DNA from: Odobenus rosmarus divergens
Lineage: Eukaryota; Chordata; Mammalia; Carnivora; Odobenidae
Direction of reading: 5' to 3'
DNA: 64,000 nt
Assembly (NCBI RefSeq): GCF_000321225.1
Contig: NW_004450458.1
Location: forward strand, 2,233,277 to 2,297,276
A program made the translations under genes and the position numbers. The notes under the pieces were generated by a model. It worked only from the letters and a program-made list of their open reading frames with translations. It did not search any database and was not told the origin of the DNA. Below are positions 10,969-23,212 of the stretch, in pieces (position 1 is the stretch's first letter; each line of letters begins with the position of its first letter).

Positions 10969-10985
10969 TTCTTTTTCTTTCCTTT
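10801..10985. repeat. (TTTC)n microsatellite containing an assembly gap
   Basis: TTTC units run from about 10801 to 10864 and resume at 10915. A 50-base run of N (10865-10914) sits between them. The round gap size suggests a placeholder, so true repeat length is unknown. All open frames here are Ser/Phe/Leu or Lys/Glu/Arg low-complexity artefacts. Confidence 0.98.
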
Positions 10986-11883
10986 CTTTCTTCTCCTTGT
11001 AAAACTTGCATATTGGCCAGTGAATTCTGGCCAAACAAAAAGAGACAGATTCACTTTCACACACAGAGAAATCTATAAAGTGCTTCTGGTGGAGATGGAG
11101 GTGTGCTTTGGTCCCACAGCGCTGTGACTAGGAAACTAATGTGTCCAGAGGATGTCTTTCTCTTTGGCGGCATGGAAGCCAGTTGCCTTATGGTGTTCTC
11201 TCCTTCTGTACCTGCTAATGGCCCACGCGAAGTTCCGCCTCTGTTGGCCATCCATGCAATAAATAATGGATCTTGCATGTTCAAATGTGTTTAAACACTT
11301 TGAGGACCATCTGCTTACAAAGACAATAAATAAAATACTGGATGACTGACTTTAGTGCTGTATGTATTGTAATTATCTTTTAAAAATAGGCACAGCACTC
11401 ATCCTGGCTTCCAAGCATGAGTCATAACAATCCTGTGGGGCTTGCTGTCTTTCATACTCAGAAAAAAAAAAGGGGGCTGCCGGGCAGTCAGAAGCAAATG
11501 GGACAGATGAGCTTTGGTGGGAAGAGTAAGTAGGTGAGGGGAAGGGGAAGTGAGCTTGATTTAGAAGGCCAGTCAAGCCATGGGTTTACTCTTAATAAGC
11601 AGCACCAAAGTGAAAGTTGCTGGGCATTGTCTCTCCCTGAAACTGTGAGGTCTGGTTTTAGGAAACACAGCAAGGTGTGAGGTCAGCTTGCTAATCTGCT
11701 GTCTTTTTTCTTACTTTGCACTGTCTCCATTTTACCTTTCTTTGGGAGCCCTCAGGCTGTCTTTCTTTGCCTTTGACAAAAATGCTTCTTTAATCTTACT
11801 AAGGTGTAAATGACTACCAATCATTGAAGAATTAAGTCTCTCTCAACCCCTTTTTTTTTTAAAAAAAAGTAGATATATACGTT
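10986..11883. other. Unassigned stretch
   Basis: No repeat recognised apart from short A runs at 11462-11471 and 11860-11868. Contains several unrelated short open frames. Confidence 0.5.
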
Positions 11884-12080
11884 TTAAAGGTTTTATTTAT
11901 TTATTTGAGAGAGAGAAAGAGAGAGCAAGCACAAATGGGGTAGAAGGAGGGACAGAGGCAGAGGGAGAAGCAAACTCCCCACTGAGCAGGGACCCTGAGG
12001 AGAGGCTCTATCCCAGGACCCTGAGATCATGACCTGGGCTGAAGGCAGACACTTAACCGACTGAGCCACCCAGGAGCCCT
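11884..12080 (-). mobile_element. Can-SINE, full length, reverse orientation
   Basis: ttttatttatttatttgaga, GA-rich block, ctatcccaggaccctgagat and ctgagccacccaggagccct. The flanks do not give a clear duplication. Confidence 0.92.
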
Positions 12081-14499
12081 ACCCTTGACTATTTTTATGA
12101 AATAAATCAAATGATCAAACACAAGAAATGAAACTCTGGGTTTTGAAGCATTATACTTTAGAGATTTTCTGTGCATGGCTGAAGACCCTTCATTTCCCTT
12201 CAAACATCACACAGGTTAGGCAGTTACCTGTATAATCCACGTGTAAGGACCAATTCATACTCTATCATCCTCGAAATTCAGTGTTATGCAGATATTTTGT
12301 GGTATGGAGCACATAATAGTTATATTGACTGTTTTGGCTTTTCCATTTTGCTCTGAGGAAAAAAAAAACGGAATGAAATATTTGCTTTGATTTTTAAAAC
12401 TCTAGAGTAGCACATAAGCCTATATTTTTTTTAATCAGGGCTTGAGATCACTTTTTGTTTAAGAAGAACAGAGACCCATTCAAGCCAGATCAAGGAGCTT
12501 TGTAAGGAAGCAGCCAGTGTAAGGAAATGGTTGTCATGGACTCTAAGATCCAGAGCTATAATATGGTTGAGCCTTACACAGGCTTAAGTGAGACAGTGAT
12601 TCTCCATCTGAGCTGCACGGCACTGTGATTCATCACTCAAGTGCTCTGTTATTAAAGTGACTCAGCTATGCTTCATATGTCTGCTCATCCAGAGTTTCTG
12701 CTCTCTCATAATTTTGGCTCTTGCTAGGCCCAGACAGCCTCATAGCCCAGTGCCCTTATTTTTAATCCCCAAGAGGGAATTGGATCGGACAGGTTCATTA
12801 CGAGGCTCCAGGACATGGGTTTTGTACAGTCTCTGATTTGGGTCCCTCTGGGTCCGGTGCTTATTCCTCACCCAGTTAACACTGGCCAAAGGTGGGTAGG
12901 GTTACAGGGGACAACATGTAGACCAGTGATGGCCATAGCCAGGAGGTATCTTTTGGGATGAGTTGGCAGACATTCTGATGATCATTCCACCAAGTGTAAA
13001 TGAACATTGGATCCAGCATTTACTCATGTATGAAATAGACTCTTGTTTATCAGGTGCTGGGCTATGCAATTGTTACATATTCTACATATTGCTTTGGTCA
13101 TTTTAATTATTACACAGTCAACAACGGGGTATATATTACTCTTGAATAAGAGTCTTCATTTTGTCAAGTTTCTTATGCCACTCAAGTACATTCAGGAAAA
13201 TGATTCATCTGGTGGCAACTTTAAGGGGTAATGGGACTTGCCTTCAAGCTGTATCATCCATTCCTTACATAAGCTTCTGTGTAATTCGTTTCACTTGATA
13301 TACTTCTAGTCTCCAAATAATAGTCTGCTCATATTTGTAATGAACTAGTTGAGGTAGAGTCTAGCTTTTAACCTTCACCTTTGCATAAAAAATTAGATCC
13401 AGTGAGATAAAATGCTTTGTGAGGAGTTTCCACAGGGTAGTGTCAGACCAGCTTTTCTGTCACATCAAAGCAGCCACTGACTGCCTTGTGGGATGCTTTG
13501 AACCAGTACATATTATATCCTCTTGTGGCCTTTCCAGAACTTTACTCTTTGTTCTACAGCCTCTTTGAGAGCACGGGTCCAAGGAGGATCAGTTTAGGAA
13601 AGCGTCATGGGGCCCATCGACTCAGATAGGTCAGGCACTGTTTAGGGGCAATGGGAGGAAGGCTGTGGGTGTGGAGGATCTGGATGACACAGAAATGAAG
13701 TTGGTAGCACTTATGGTTCCATCTCCAAGTATCACATCTAGTCATGGATCAGGAAAGCAGCACCATTACCAAATGTGGTAACGTGGTAGCCCAAGGGCTG
13801 GGTAGACTATGGCAACAGGGCACCTAGACAGATGAGATTCAGAAATTGGGGGGTGGGGGCTGGAGGCATTCAGGAGGTCTGTAGTGATCACAGGTGGGAC
13901 ACGAGGCACCTTCTAGGTCAGTTGGAGGCCGAATTTGGATTAGGGACTAAAAGCAAGAGCCAAGGTCGATTAGAATAGATGCCCAGGAGAAAGGAAGGAG
14001 ATGGGTTCAGGAAGCTTCAGAGGGGAGCCTATTATCGCACCGTAGCATGACCTGGTGGGGTGTGGGGGTGACACTGGAGTTCAGACATGGTCTGGAAGAG
14101 CACATTCCAAGTTAGCTTGATGAGAAGAAAACCACTGTACCAAACCCTCTGATTTAAGAAGTGTGTGTGTGTGTCTGTACATGTGTGTAAGCATATTTAA
14201 GGGGTGCTTTCTTTAAAACATATGAGTCTGGGTATAGGCCTAGAGAGACATGGAACTGGCAGACAAATCTTATCCCTCTGTCAAATTGGTGTAGAACCTT
14301 CCTGTTCGGTGAGAGATAATAGTGGTTAGTCAAGTTGATATCCAGGGTAGAAGACCACTATTAATATTAACCCAGGCCATTGTTGAACAATTTAGCAAAC
14401 AGCTACCTGGGGTAAGAGTGGCAGTATGCGCATGATTAGTTACAACCCTGTGGATATTTATATTAACATAGGGCACATTCTTGTTATGTATATACATCT
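12081..14499. other. Unassigned stretch, purine-rich in its second half
   Basis: No confident family. 13040-13200 weakly recalls a reversed MIR (caggtgctgggctatgcaat, cattttaattattacacagt). 12470-13000 and 13570-14150 have the look of old, degraded repeat but I could not name one. A short (GT)n lies at 14161-14174. Confidence 0.4.
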
Positions 14500-15130
14500 T
14501 CACTCATTATTGTAACTGGTGCATTCTATCATGCCAGATCCAAGGACCATAGAGCAGGAAAGGGGTCGTCTTGTGAAGAACTCAAGGAGATTTGTATCTG
14601 TTGGAATACTGGCAGGATACATGTATGGAACACTCAAAGGAATAAGTGAAGTGAATTTAATAAAGGGACTGTTTAGAGAAGTAGGGGACAGGATTAAGAG
14701 AACCTTTAAGAAATGATGAAGCATCCAGGGTCTAGCAACAGAGAAGGCCATTACCACACCTGCACTAAAAAGGGTAAGGGGAGAGGGCAGTGTTACTAGA
14801 ACCTGACGAGAGCAGGAGGCGTGGAAGGGGGCTGCCTGTGGTCAAAGGGAGGCACTACTGTCAAAATTGTGACCCTAAGGGAAGGAGTGGGACCATGCTC
14901 CCCCATCTACCAATCTCTCTCTACTTCCTCCTTCTAAGATTCCTCTGGTACCTCCCATTGACCAAACCCACTGGGAAGCCAGAGGCCAAGGGAAATCATG
15001 AGGTATGGTCTACAGAGGTGAGCCACCCAGCACATAGAACAGGACAAAGAGGGGTGAAGTATGGCTCTGCAGGGGCAAATGGAGAATTATGGTCACAATA
15101 TTTTTACTGGGTTTTTACTTAGGGAAAGGT
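14500..15130. other. Possible old interspersed repeat, family unknown
   Basis: Phrases such as gtgaatttaataaagggact, caacagagaaggccattacc, accaaacccactgggaagcc and cagaggccaagggaaatcat sound like a dispersed mammalian element, but I cannot assign it. A 110-codon open frame (14790-15122) falls inside it and has no recognisable domain. Confidence 0.3.
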
Positions 15131-16849
15131 GAGCTGGATGCAGGTAAATCTATCTAGTACATTCCTAGGTTAATTGACCAAACAAATTAAAGTTGCTCTT
15201 AATGGGAAGAAGATGCTTAGAGTATCAGAAAATTGATAGGCAGGCCTGGTTATTTCATACTAATTAGATCTAAGCAACTTCGATGGACTATTTCTTAAGT
15301 CATTAAGTAAAGCAGTGGAACCCTTTAGAGATGAAAATTAAGTGAGCAAGAGTAATTTTTCTTGTTACTCGGTTAAGTTTAGCATTATTTAATGTTACCT
15401 GGGTCCTCCCACACTGTCACCCTTTGTGATATATACTCAAAGATTTGCCTTAAACACGTCTGTCGAGAGCATTTCATATTTGCCATGGAGGAAGAGTTTC
15501 AGTCTTTAACGAGCTGATGAGATTGGAAAAGAAGCCATGTCATGGGTTGAGCTAGCATTGCAAGCTGGGTCTTTCAGGGTGTCATCTGTCCCCTCATTTT
15601 AGGACGTCTGTACATGCTGTGATTAACATAGTGGCTGATGGGAAATCAGCCCTTTGTTGAGATGATGCACAAGACTTATGATTATGACAATTCATGATAC
15701 TACGATGATAACTGGCAATTGGTGAAGCACCATTGGAAAAAGCCCAATTCCATCTAAAGTAGAGATCATGAATTTAACAGTTGAAGTACATTTTAGAAAT
15801 GAATATATGTCTTAGTGGCATTTTAACCCTACATAAAATATGCCACCTAGAATACACGCATTAACATAGTTCCGTTTGAGGGCAACACACTTTTACTGAG
15901 CACTTACCATATGCCAAGAAGTTCCAAGGAAGGCAATATCACAGTGTCTCAAAAGATTTCCTTCTCCCGACAGAGAAAGCAAACCCTTGGCTTGCAGAGA
16001 CATTCAGTGATGAAGTCTGTATATTCTTAGGAAAGCAATCTGTGGTGACAAAACAGATTTCTGGCCATTCAAATTGTGGGGCTTAGATGGAGCTTCATTT
16101 TCTGCCTCTTGAAGTCATACAGCCTTGGTGGAGCCTGTTTTGAGGCTGTGTTTTGTAATTCTTGGTGAATGTCCAATAGTAATTATAAGGTTATTGTATT
16201 TGATGAAAACAGCAATAGTAACAGTAATAGTAATAAAACAAGAACAGTCATTGGTATCTCTGCTTGTGCAATAATTGTGTTTGTTGTACCAGGTAAGTAG
16301 GGTCCAGCGCCAAATGGGTCAGGCAGCTCATCTACGCCTGCCCTACTGGTACTGCCCCCAGGACGCAGCCACATGCTGAAAAGAAGACAGAGACACTATG
16401 CAGAGGATGCTCTGTGACATCAGGGACAGGGACTGCCTCGTTTCCTGCTATAGTCTTAAGACCCAGCCTGACATAAACTAGGGATCTCACACATTCATGT
16501 CTAGTTCTAAACCAAAGGTACAAAAACTCCAGTGCTTCAATAATCAAAGAAAACAAGTGTATTCAACATCCCTCAAAATCCTTTCTCACATGTGCTCTCT
16601 TCCCTGGGAGTCAATGGGATACACAAACTGCTTGTCACAAATCTTTTGCTCCTTGGATATTTCTGCCGAAAACATAGTGGAAGTCAGAGAAATCTCCCCA
16701 GAAGTTTTATCAAAAGGGTATTAACTTGTGTCTATGCAATTCCTGTCTCATAGGATTTTGTTCATAAGCACCCTCCATCCTGGAGTGGGGGCATTCCCAG
16801 CAGGGAAAAAGACCACAATTAGTAGATCTTAGTGAAAATCAAACTCAGT
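15131..16849. other. Unassigned stretch
   Basis: Nothing recognised. A short trinucleotide-like AGTAAT tract lies near 16212-16236, and 15888-15930 weakly recalls a MIR/L2 end (actgagcacttaccatatgc). Confidence 0.45.
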
Positions 16850-16970
16850 TTATGGTTTTGAAGTAAGGCCAATTCCGTTTAGGCTCCATAGTTTTGTGAC
16901 CTTGGGCAAATCCTTTACCACAGAATGCGAGAAAATGTCTCATTGACTATCAGATTGTGAGGCCATTGAA
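16850..16970 (+). mobile_element. MIR fragment
   Basis: Central MIR core: tagttttgtgaccttgggca followed by aatcctttacc and a diverged remainder. Only the core is convincing. Confidence 0.5.
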
Positions 16971-17834
16971 ACATAATAGAGGAGGGTTTTATTTTTCTCT
17001 ACTCCTCACCTCATGATGAAGACGGTGAGGATACCTCTCTGGTTATAACCTGAATACTAATTTCTAAAAATGGGACCATGTCTGTGTTGGTCCTCATTGA
17101 ATTGTTACAAATTCAGCGTGACAAATTTGAGCCAAGCCTTCAAGTTTTGTTCAAGCCTTCAGAAAACACACTTGTACAAATTTCTGGTGCTCCAGTCACA
17201 AAGTCCTGTGATTTGGGGGCCTCCCACCAGCCAGACGAACGCTAAACCCCTTGGATAAATGTCTCTCTTGGACCCAGTGTGGATGACTCCTACACTTATC
17301 TACTTTCTGGGGCTCTTATGAGGATTAATTAATGCTTATGAAGAGCTATAATCACCTTGGATGAAAGGAGCAGTAGAAAAATAATGACCCTTCTACTTGG
17401 CACCTTTCATCTGAGGATCTCAAAGCACTTCACAAGCTTGAATTAATTAAGCCAAGGTAATTGCAAGGTATAATGACAATAACAATAATGATTATAATTA
17501 TCCTCAACATTTTCCTTAAGAACCTGATTTGAAATCAATTCCTGACACCATCTGTGCCTATGGCGGTGGTCAGCCCCTTGCTCTCTGGGGCGGTCCCCCC
17601 TCTGCTCACTCACTCCTTCCTCACCAGCAGTGCCCGTGACCTCTACCGTCACCCTGGAAAGAATGTGGGCTTTATGGGAAGAGGGGTTCAGCATTCTGGA
17701 GTAGCACCTGTGTTAGTGGTGACTTTTGGAAATGTGGGACTACTCCATGGAAAGGAATGCTTATGTATTCAGCGATTGTTCTTGAGAGCATTTTGGATGA
17801 ACACTTTCTTTTCTACAGTTCTTAGTGACAATGG
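16971..17834. other. Unassigned stretch
   Basis: Nothing recognised. Small AAT/TAAT-rich patch at 17475-17500. Confidence 0.5.
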
Positions 17835-18112
17835 CTTATGCTTAGATAGCACTTACTATGTGATACTTATTTGTACTCTGTGTTACTTATTTGAACCTCA
17901 CGTCGACCCTATAAGGTAGGAACAATTATGATCATTATGCTGATTTCATACATGAAGAAACTGAGGCACAGAACAATTTGATAACTTACCCATGTCACAG
18001 AGTTTATCATCACCAGGTCACAGAATGGTAAGTAGCAGGTGGGAATTTGCAACATGGGCAATCTACTGCCAGGATTTGCACTTTTAATCACTACACTTCA
18101 CTGCCTCTGTTG
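17835..18112 (-). mobile_element. MIR SINE, nearly full length, reverse orientation
   Basis: In reverse order of MIR: gcacttactatgtgatactt, ttgaacctcacgtcgaccct, gaagaaactgaggcacagaa, a segment with ggtaagtagcaggtgggaat, then cactacacttcactgcctct. Clear match to the family layout. Confidence 0.88.
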
Positions 18113-18198
18113 AGAGGAAATAAAATCATAATTTTTATGCAAGGAAAGGAACCAGTTCCTTATTACCATATGTAATTATTTTTATTTTTCAGAACTCT

Positions 18199-18440
18199 CA
18201 GAGTGGGAAAAGCATAGCTTTAGAATGGATTATCTGGATTCAAACCCCCATTTTGCTATTTATTAGCTGTGTTACCTTAGGAAAATACCTAGTTTTTAAT
18301 ACCTCGGGTCCCTCATCTTCAGATGGGGCTGAAATAGTTCTTTCCTCATAGAGTTGTGTGATCATTATATGACCTAATCCATTTAAGGACTTAAAGCCAT
18401 GGCTGGTACATAATAAATGCTCAATAAATGATAACTGTTT
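18199..18440 (+). mobile_element. MIR SINE, nearly full length
   Basis: agcatagctttagaatggat, gattcaaacccccattttgc, tattagctgtgttaccttag, cataataaatgctcaataaa at the 3' end. With the reversed MIR just upstream it makes a convergent MIR pair about 90 bases apart. Confidence 0.9.
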
Positions 18441-20737
18441 TTTTTTTATTCACCCTTCAACGGTTAACAGATTCATTTAAAAATTTAAAAAGTCAATGTC
18501 TGAGAGACTCTGACATTATCACTTGTATTAAGATATAAATGAGAGTTCTTACAAGGCATTCAGACTACTTTTTATGGAGTCCTGTTGTGAACTTAAAAAA
18601 TTCTCCCGAGATCTCAAGAGTCCATTCTGTGAAAAAGATAATTTAAAAATTCCACTGCTGCTAGTAGGTTTGGCTATGCTTGTAGGGGACAGAGGTTTCT
18701 CCAAGCTTATTGTCTATCTCACCAATGGACAATGCGGGTTTGGGAATAGGCAAGAGCCTATTACCATCTTCTGGTTTACTTGTGCTCCACAGAAAATATT
18801 TAGGGCAATACTCAACTGGTCCAGTGCTCTTTCTCTGATATGGTGTGTATGTGTCTATATATACAAACACACACACACACATAAAAGAAAATATGTAATT
18901 TCTTTTTCCTGATGGCACTCTGAAAATCTCCCATCTAAACCACCACCATATCCTACAGCAAGACTAATAATGATGCTCTGAGTAGAATTTCCACTGCTTG
19001 AACAGTGGCAAAAAGCCCAAACAATACAGGTAGCGATCTAGTTACTTAAATAAACTTGAGCCACGTCCATGGTGAGATTGTGTTCAAGGACTTTTCGTAT
19101 TGTGTAACATTAGATTAATTTAGGGTTGGCTAGAGTTTATTTTTAACCTGCTTCACTTCGAGAGGTCATCTCTAGGGGCACTAACCTTCCAGTAAGTGAA
19201 GTTGCATAATGCTGGTCTCCGCTAGAGTCTCCTGAATGGGGCATCTCTTGTGGGTACTGGGGAAACTGTCTTTTAGGAGTTGGAGCACCTTAGACATGGG
19301 ATTTTAGTGTATAGGAGAAAACAGCCATCCAAATCTCTGTCTTATAGTTCCTCGATTTTGTTGAGTTTGTAGTTTCCTACAAAGATGGAGGGTTTTGTTT
19401 TTGTTTTTAGCATATCTTTAATGTTGGCACTGTACCAAGGACTGTTTTTGTTTGTTTGTTTGTTTGTTTGTTTTTTAAATAAAAGGATTCTCTTTTCATC
19501 TCCTTATCTTGTCCTTGGGCTTATAACTTTTTGAATTTGTTTTATTTTAAAATTAGATAAGCATTTCCTTTTGAGTTATCAGTTATCAGCCTGAGCTACT
19601 CAAGTACTGTTAGAATTACCTCTTACTTATCCCAACTACATGTTTTTGGGGATCATAAAGATACCTTGGCTCTCCTTGAAAAGAATAAAGGAAAAGGCTT
19701 AGGGGAAGGTCTCAAGCCAATTAGCAGTCTGTAAATGGACTTGGAGTACAATGAAATAACAAACAAAGCCTAAAAACTTAATCTTAGGTAGAACATATGC
19801 TTAGATGTTTAATTTTCTCTGTTTTCTTCATTTTGTCTAATAGGGTCTGCTATCTGGATCGTGAGAATAATGGGTAACCTGTGCTAGGAATCTTTGCCTT
19901 TTCTTACTCATTTCTAGAATATCTCTGAGTTGAGCCCTTGCTATATAGCATTGTGTTCCAAATGTCAGATCCTCACGGGAGGGACCAGTTCTGGGTGGTT
20001 CTCAGTTCCTTTTTTCAGCCAGCTTTTCAAACCAGCTCATTTCCAGCTTACTTTTCATCCCACATTTAATGGGGTAATGGCATTGAGTTCTTGGGCTTTT
20101 TCACCTTAGCCCGAGGGGCCTCATGCTTGAGAATTTAAATCTCTAGTGAGCTTCTCACTGCAGCTCTAATGAGATGATCAAGAACCACCTAAGGCTACAT
20201 CCTAAATTATGGACTACTGATGGGAAAAGGCTTGTCAGTTGGCCAGGACAGGGGACACCATACCTGGCACCTTTTTACGTTTTACAAAGCTGATTGGTGT
20301 GACCTAGTTCTAATTAACATTTAACTACTTGTAGTTGAACTATATGGTGAGTTAACAGTACATAAATATGTACAGACAGGGCTTAGGGAAGGATTTGAGT
20401 TTTTGAAAAACTGTTTTGAAAAAATTCACCTGGTACCCTGAAATGACTTGGACATTTGAACCCTGTTTTATGTTCCTGTGACTTTGGCCTTTTCTCTCCT
20501 GATGTGTCTAACAGTGGAGTTTTGTGGATTAAAATAAATGAAGGCAATTCATTTTGATGCTTTCCATCCGATCAGCCTTCTTATCGGGGCTATTTGCAGT
20601 CTCAAGTCCCTGACCACCAGGATGGGCAGCACCCACTCAACCAAAGGAGTGGAGTGGATAACAAGATAGCCCCTCGGCTCTCCAACCACATTGGCAATCC
20701 ACGTTTTTGACCACTTGTGAGTCTAACAGCACTGTCT
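18441..20737. other. Unassigned stretch with microsatellites
   Basis: Holds (AC)n at about 18865-18881 and (TTTG)n at 19446-19472. No element family or exon recognised over the rest. Confidence 0.5.
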
Positions 20738-21056
20738 TCTTTAAATTTTTTTTTTATTTGAGTATAGTTGACACAATGTTACATTACTTTCAGGGATACA
20801 ACATAGTGATTTCACTACTCTGTATGGCATGCTGTGCTCACGCCAAGTATAGCCACCATCTGTCACCAGGCAACACTGTTACAATACCACTGACTATATT
20901 CCCTATGCTGTGTCTTTTCTTCCCAGGATTTACTCATTCTGTAACGAGAAGCCTGTATCTCCTATCCCCCCTTCATCATTGTGCCCATTCCTCCCACCCC
21001 CACTTTCCCTCTGGAAACCATCAGTTTGTTCTCTGTATTTAAAGGTCTGATTCTGG
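20738..21056 (-). mobile_element. L1 3' end fragment (L1M-like), reverse orientation
   Basis: Begins with the T-rich tail and continues tatttgagtatagttgacac, then gttacattactttcagggat and aaccatcagtttgttctctg. It stops abruptly at the head of a truncated SINE and does not resume beyond it. Confidence 0.88.
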
Positions 21057-21109
21057 GGCGCCTGGGTGGCTCAGATGGTTGGGCGGCTGCCTTCGGTTCA
21101 GGTCATGAT
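21057..21109 (+). mobile_element. Can-SINE head only, 3'-truncated
   Basis: ggggcgcctgggtggctcag through ggttcaggtcatgat, then unrelated sequence. CT-rich part and A tail are missing. Can-SINEs normally truncate at the 5' end, so loss of the 3' end points to a later deletion or rearrangement. Confidence 0.9.
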
Positions 21110-21485
21110 GAAATGAAATATTTACCTGGAGAATAAGTTTTAGTTTCTTTTCAAAGACTTCAGAAAAAAAGAATAACTCCCATAAAAATGCTTTGTGAAA
21201 CTTATGGAAAAAAGTTTCTATAGAATATTTGGTGAGGAAGTTATACTTCATACAGAGCATATTGATGTTGACTCTAAATTTCTGAAAGGATGCTTGAAAA
21301 AATGAGACTTACTCAAGAAATAAAGTAAATCTGAATCTCTAGATTAAAATGGGGGAAGAATAGAAATGTCAGCAATAATGACATGGAAAAACAGCTCTTG
21401 ATCCTTATTCACTGAAAAGAAAGGAGTATGTTGCTTTCCCTTTGCCCCCATCTTTGGAAGCTGCTAAAATCACAGATTTTATGAC
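21110..21485. other. Unassigned stretch
   Basis: A-rich on the plus strand. No family recognised. Confidence 0.5.
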
Positions 21486-21691
21486 CTTTTTAAAAAGATG
21501 TATTTATTTATTTCAGGGAGAGCGAGAGAGAGAGAGAGAGAGGGAGTAGGGAGAGGGGGAGAGGGAGAAGGAGAAGCAGATTCCCCGCTGAGCATGGACC
21601 CAACTTGGGGCTTGATCCCAGGACCCTGAGATCACGACCTGAGCCAAAATCAAGAGTTGGATGTTTAACCCACTGAGCTGCCCAGGCTCCC
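21486..21691 (-). mobile_element. Can-SINE, full length, reverse orientation
   Basis: T-rich tail, a (GA)n run at 21521-21541, ggggcttgatcccaggaccc and ctgagctgcccaggctccc. No clear duplication. Confidence 0.93.
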
Positions 21692-21753
21692 GAGACTTTA
21701 TTACTATTGAATGAATTTCCTCAGTACAAAAGACATCAATACAAAGAAGGGCA

Positions 21754-22351
21754 TTTTTTTCTTTATTTAAAAATTTATTTAAATTCAATTAACATATAAT
21801 GTATTATTTATTTCAGAGGTAGAGTTCAGTGATTCATCAGTCTTATATAATACACAGTGCTCGTTACATCATGTGCCCTCCTAAATGTCCATCACCCAGT
21901 TACCCCATTCCCCCACCACCCCCTCCAACAACCCTCAGTTTGTTTTCTATGATTAAGAGTCTCTTATGGTTTGTCTCCCTCTCTAATTTTGTTTTATTTT
22001 CCCTCTCTTCCCCTATGATCCTCTGTTTTGTTTCCTAAATTCCACATATGAGTGAGATCATATGATAATTATCTTTCTCTGATTGACTTATTTCACTTAG
22101 CATAATACCCTCTAGTTCCAACCATGTCATTGTAAATGGCATGATTTCATTTTTTTGATGGCTGCATAATATTCCATTGTATATTATATACACCACATCT
22201 TCTTTATCCATTCATCTGTCGATGGACATCTGGGCTCTTTCCATAGTTTGGCTATTGTAGACATTGTTTCTATAAACACTGGGGTACAGGTGCCCCTTCG
22301 GATCACTACATTTGTATCTTTGGGGTAAATACCTAGTAGTGCAACTGTTGG
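21754..22351 (-). mobile_element. L1 3' end, carnivoran type, reverse orientation, 5'-truncated
   Basis: Tail complement, attcaattaacatataatgt, then catatgagtgagatcatatg, ggctgcataatattccattg and tttggggtaaatacctagta. A perfect 12-bp duplication, caaagaagggca, flanks it at 21742-21753 and 22352-22363. The sequence ends inside the ORF2 C-terminal/3' region, giving about 600 bases. Confidence 0.96.
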
Positions 22352-22363
22352 CAAAGAAGGGCA

Positions 22364-23159
22364 CCTTTTAAAGGAATGGCATCCAAAGTAGAGAAAAGAG
22401 ATACGGGAAATGTCTTTTTCTTACAGTGTACTCAAGAAACTTGAGATGAGATCGTCTCTTCTCACAGACTTCCGCTGAAATCAGTGGTCCAGATACAGTC
22501 AAATGAGAGTCACCGTGAAGGGCACCTGCCTTAGTATGACGAATGAGCTGCAGCATTCTGGAACACATCCAGCCATGATGCCTGACTTGAATATGGAGGA
22601 GGGCCTTTCATTTTAATAGAGCATGTGTTGTAATCAGCAGAAGTACTAGAGAGGTTTCTGCTGTAGGAAATGTGTTATTATTTATATTATCCTTAAATAG
22701 ATGAAACAAAAACAAAATTAATGTGAAAAAGATCCACTCTGTGTCTAAGAAAAGGCAGTAGCCGTATAAGGTTAAGAAGTATCTTGCAGCCCTGAGTTTC
22801 AGTCTGGTCTCACATAGAGAGGTCATAAAGGCAACATTCCTCCTCTTTTGTCCTGAAAAATACCAAAGATTTGTTCATGTGCTTAGCAAAACTGAGTGAC
22901 CGTTGTCTAGAAATCTCAGGTGAGTTAAGTGGTGTCTTCCCATGGAGGCCAGGGAAAGGAAAGGGTGTTGGCATGACTGTGCCTTTCCTCTCTCTGTTCT
23001 TCCCTTTCTGCCTTAGTGACTGTTGGCCCAGATGCTGCTTTCCAAGAAAAGAGTGTCTTACACTGGAGTCAATTTTATTTTGTTAACCATCATTTTGAAT
23101 GTACGTAGGAGTTGTTCACAGAAATTATTTGTGGTACAGAATGCAGTTTGTTCTGGTTT
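22364..23159. other. Unassigned stretch
   Basis: Nothing recognised. Confidence 0.5.
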
Positions 23160-23212
23160 TCTCCTTCCCTCCCTCCTTCCCTTCTTTCTTTCCTTCCTTC
23201 CTTCCTTCCCCT
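23160..23212. repeat. CCTT/CTTT polypyrimidine tract
   Basis: About 50 bases of almost pure pyrimidine, with CCTT units near its end. Confidence 0.9.

Noticed and set aside
10679..11078. Five overlapping open frames around 100 codons
   Set aside because: Translations of a TTTC microsatellite and 50 Ns, low complexity on both strands.
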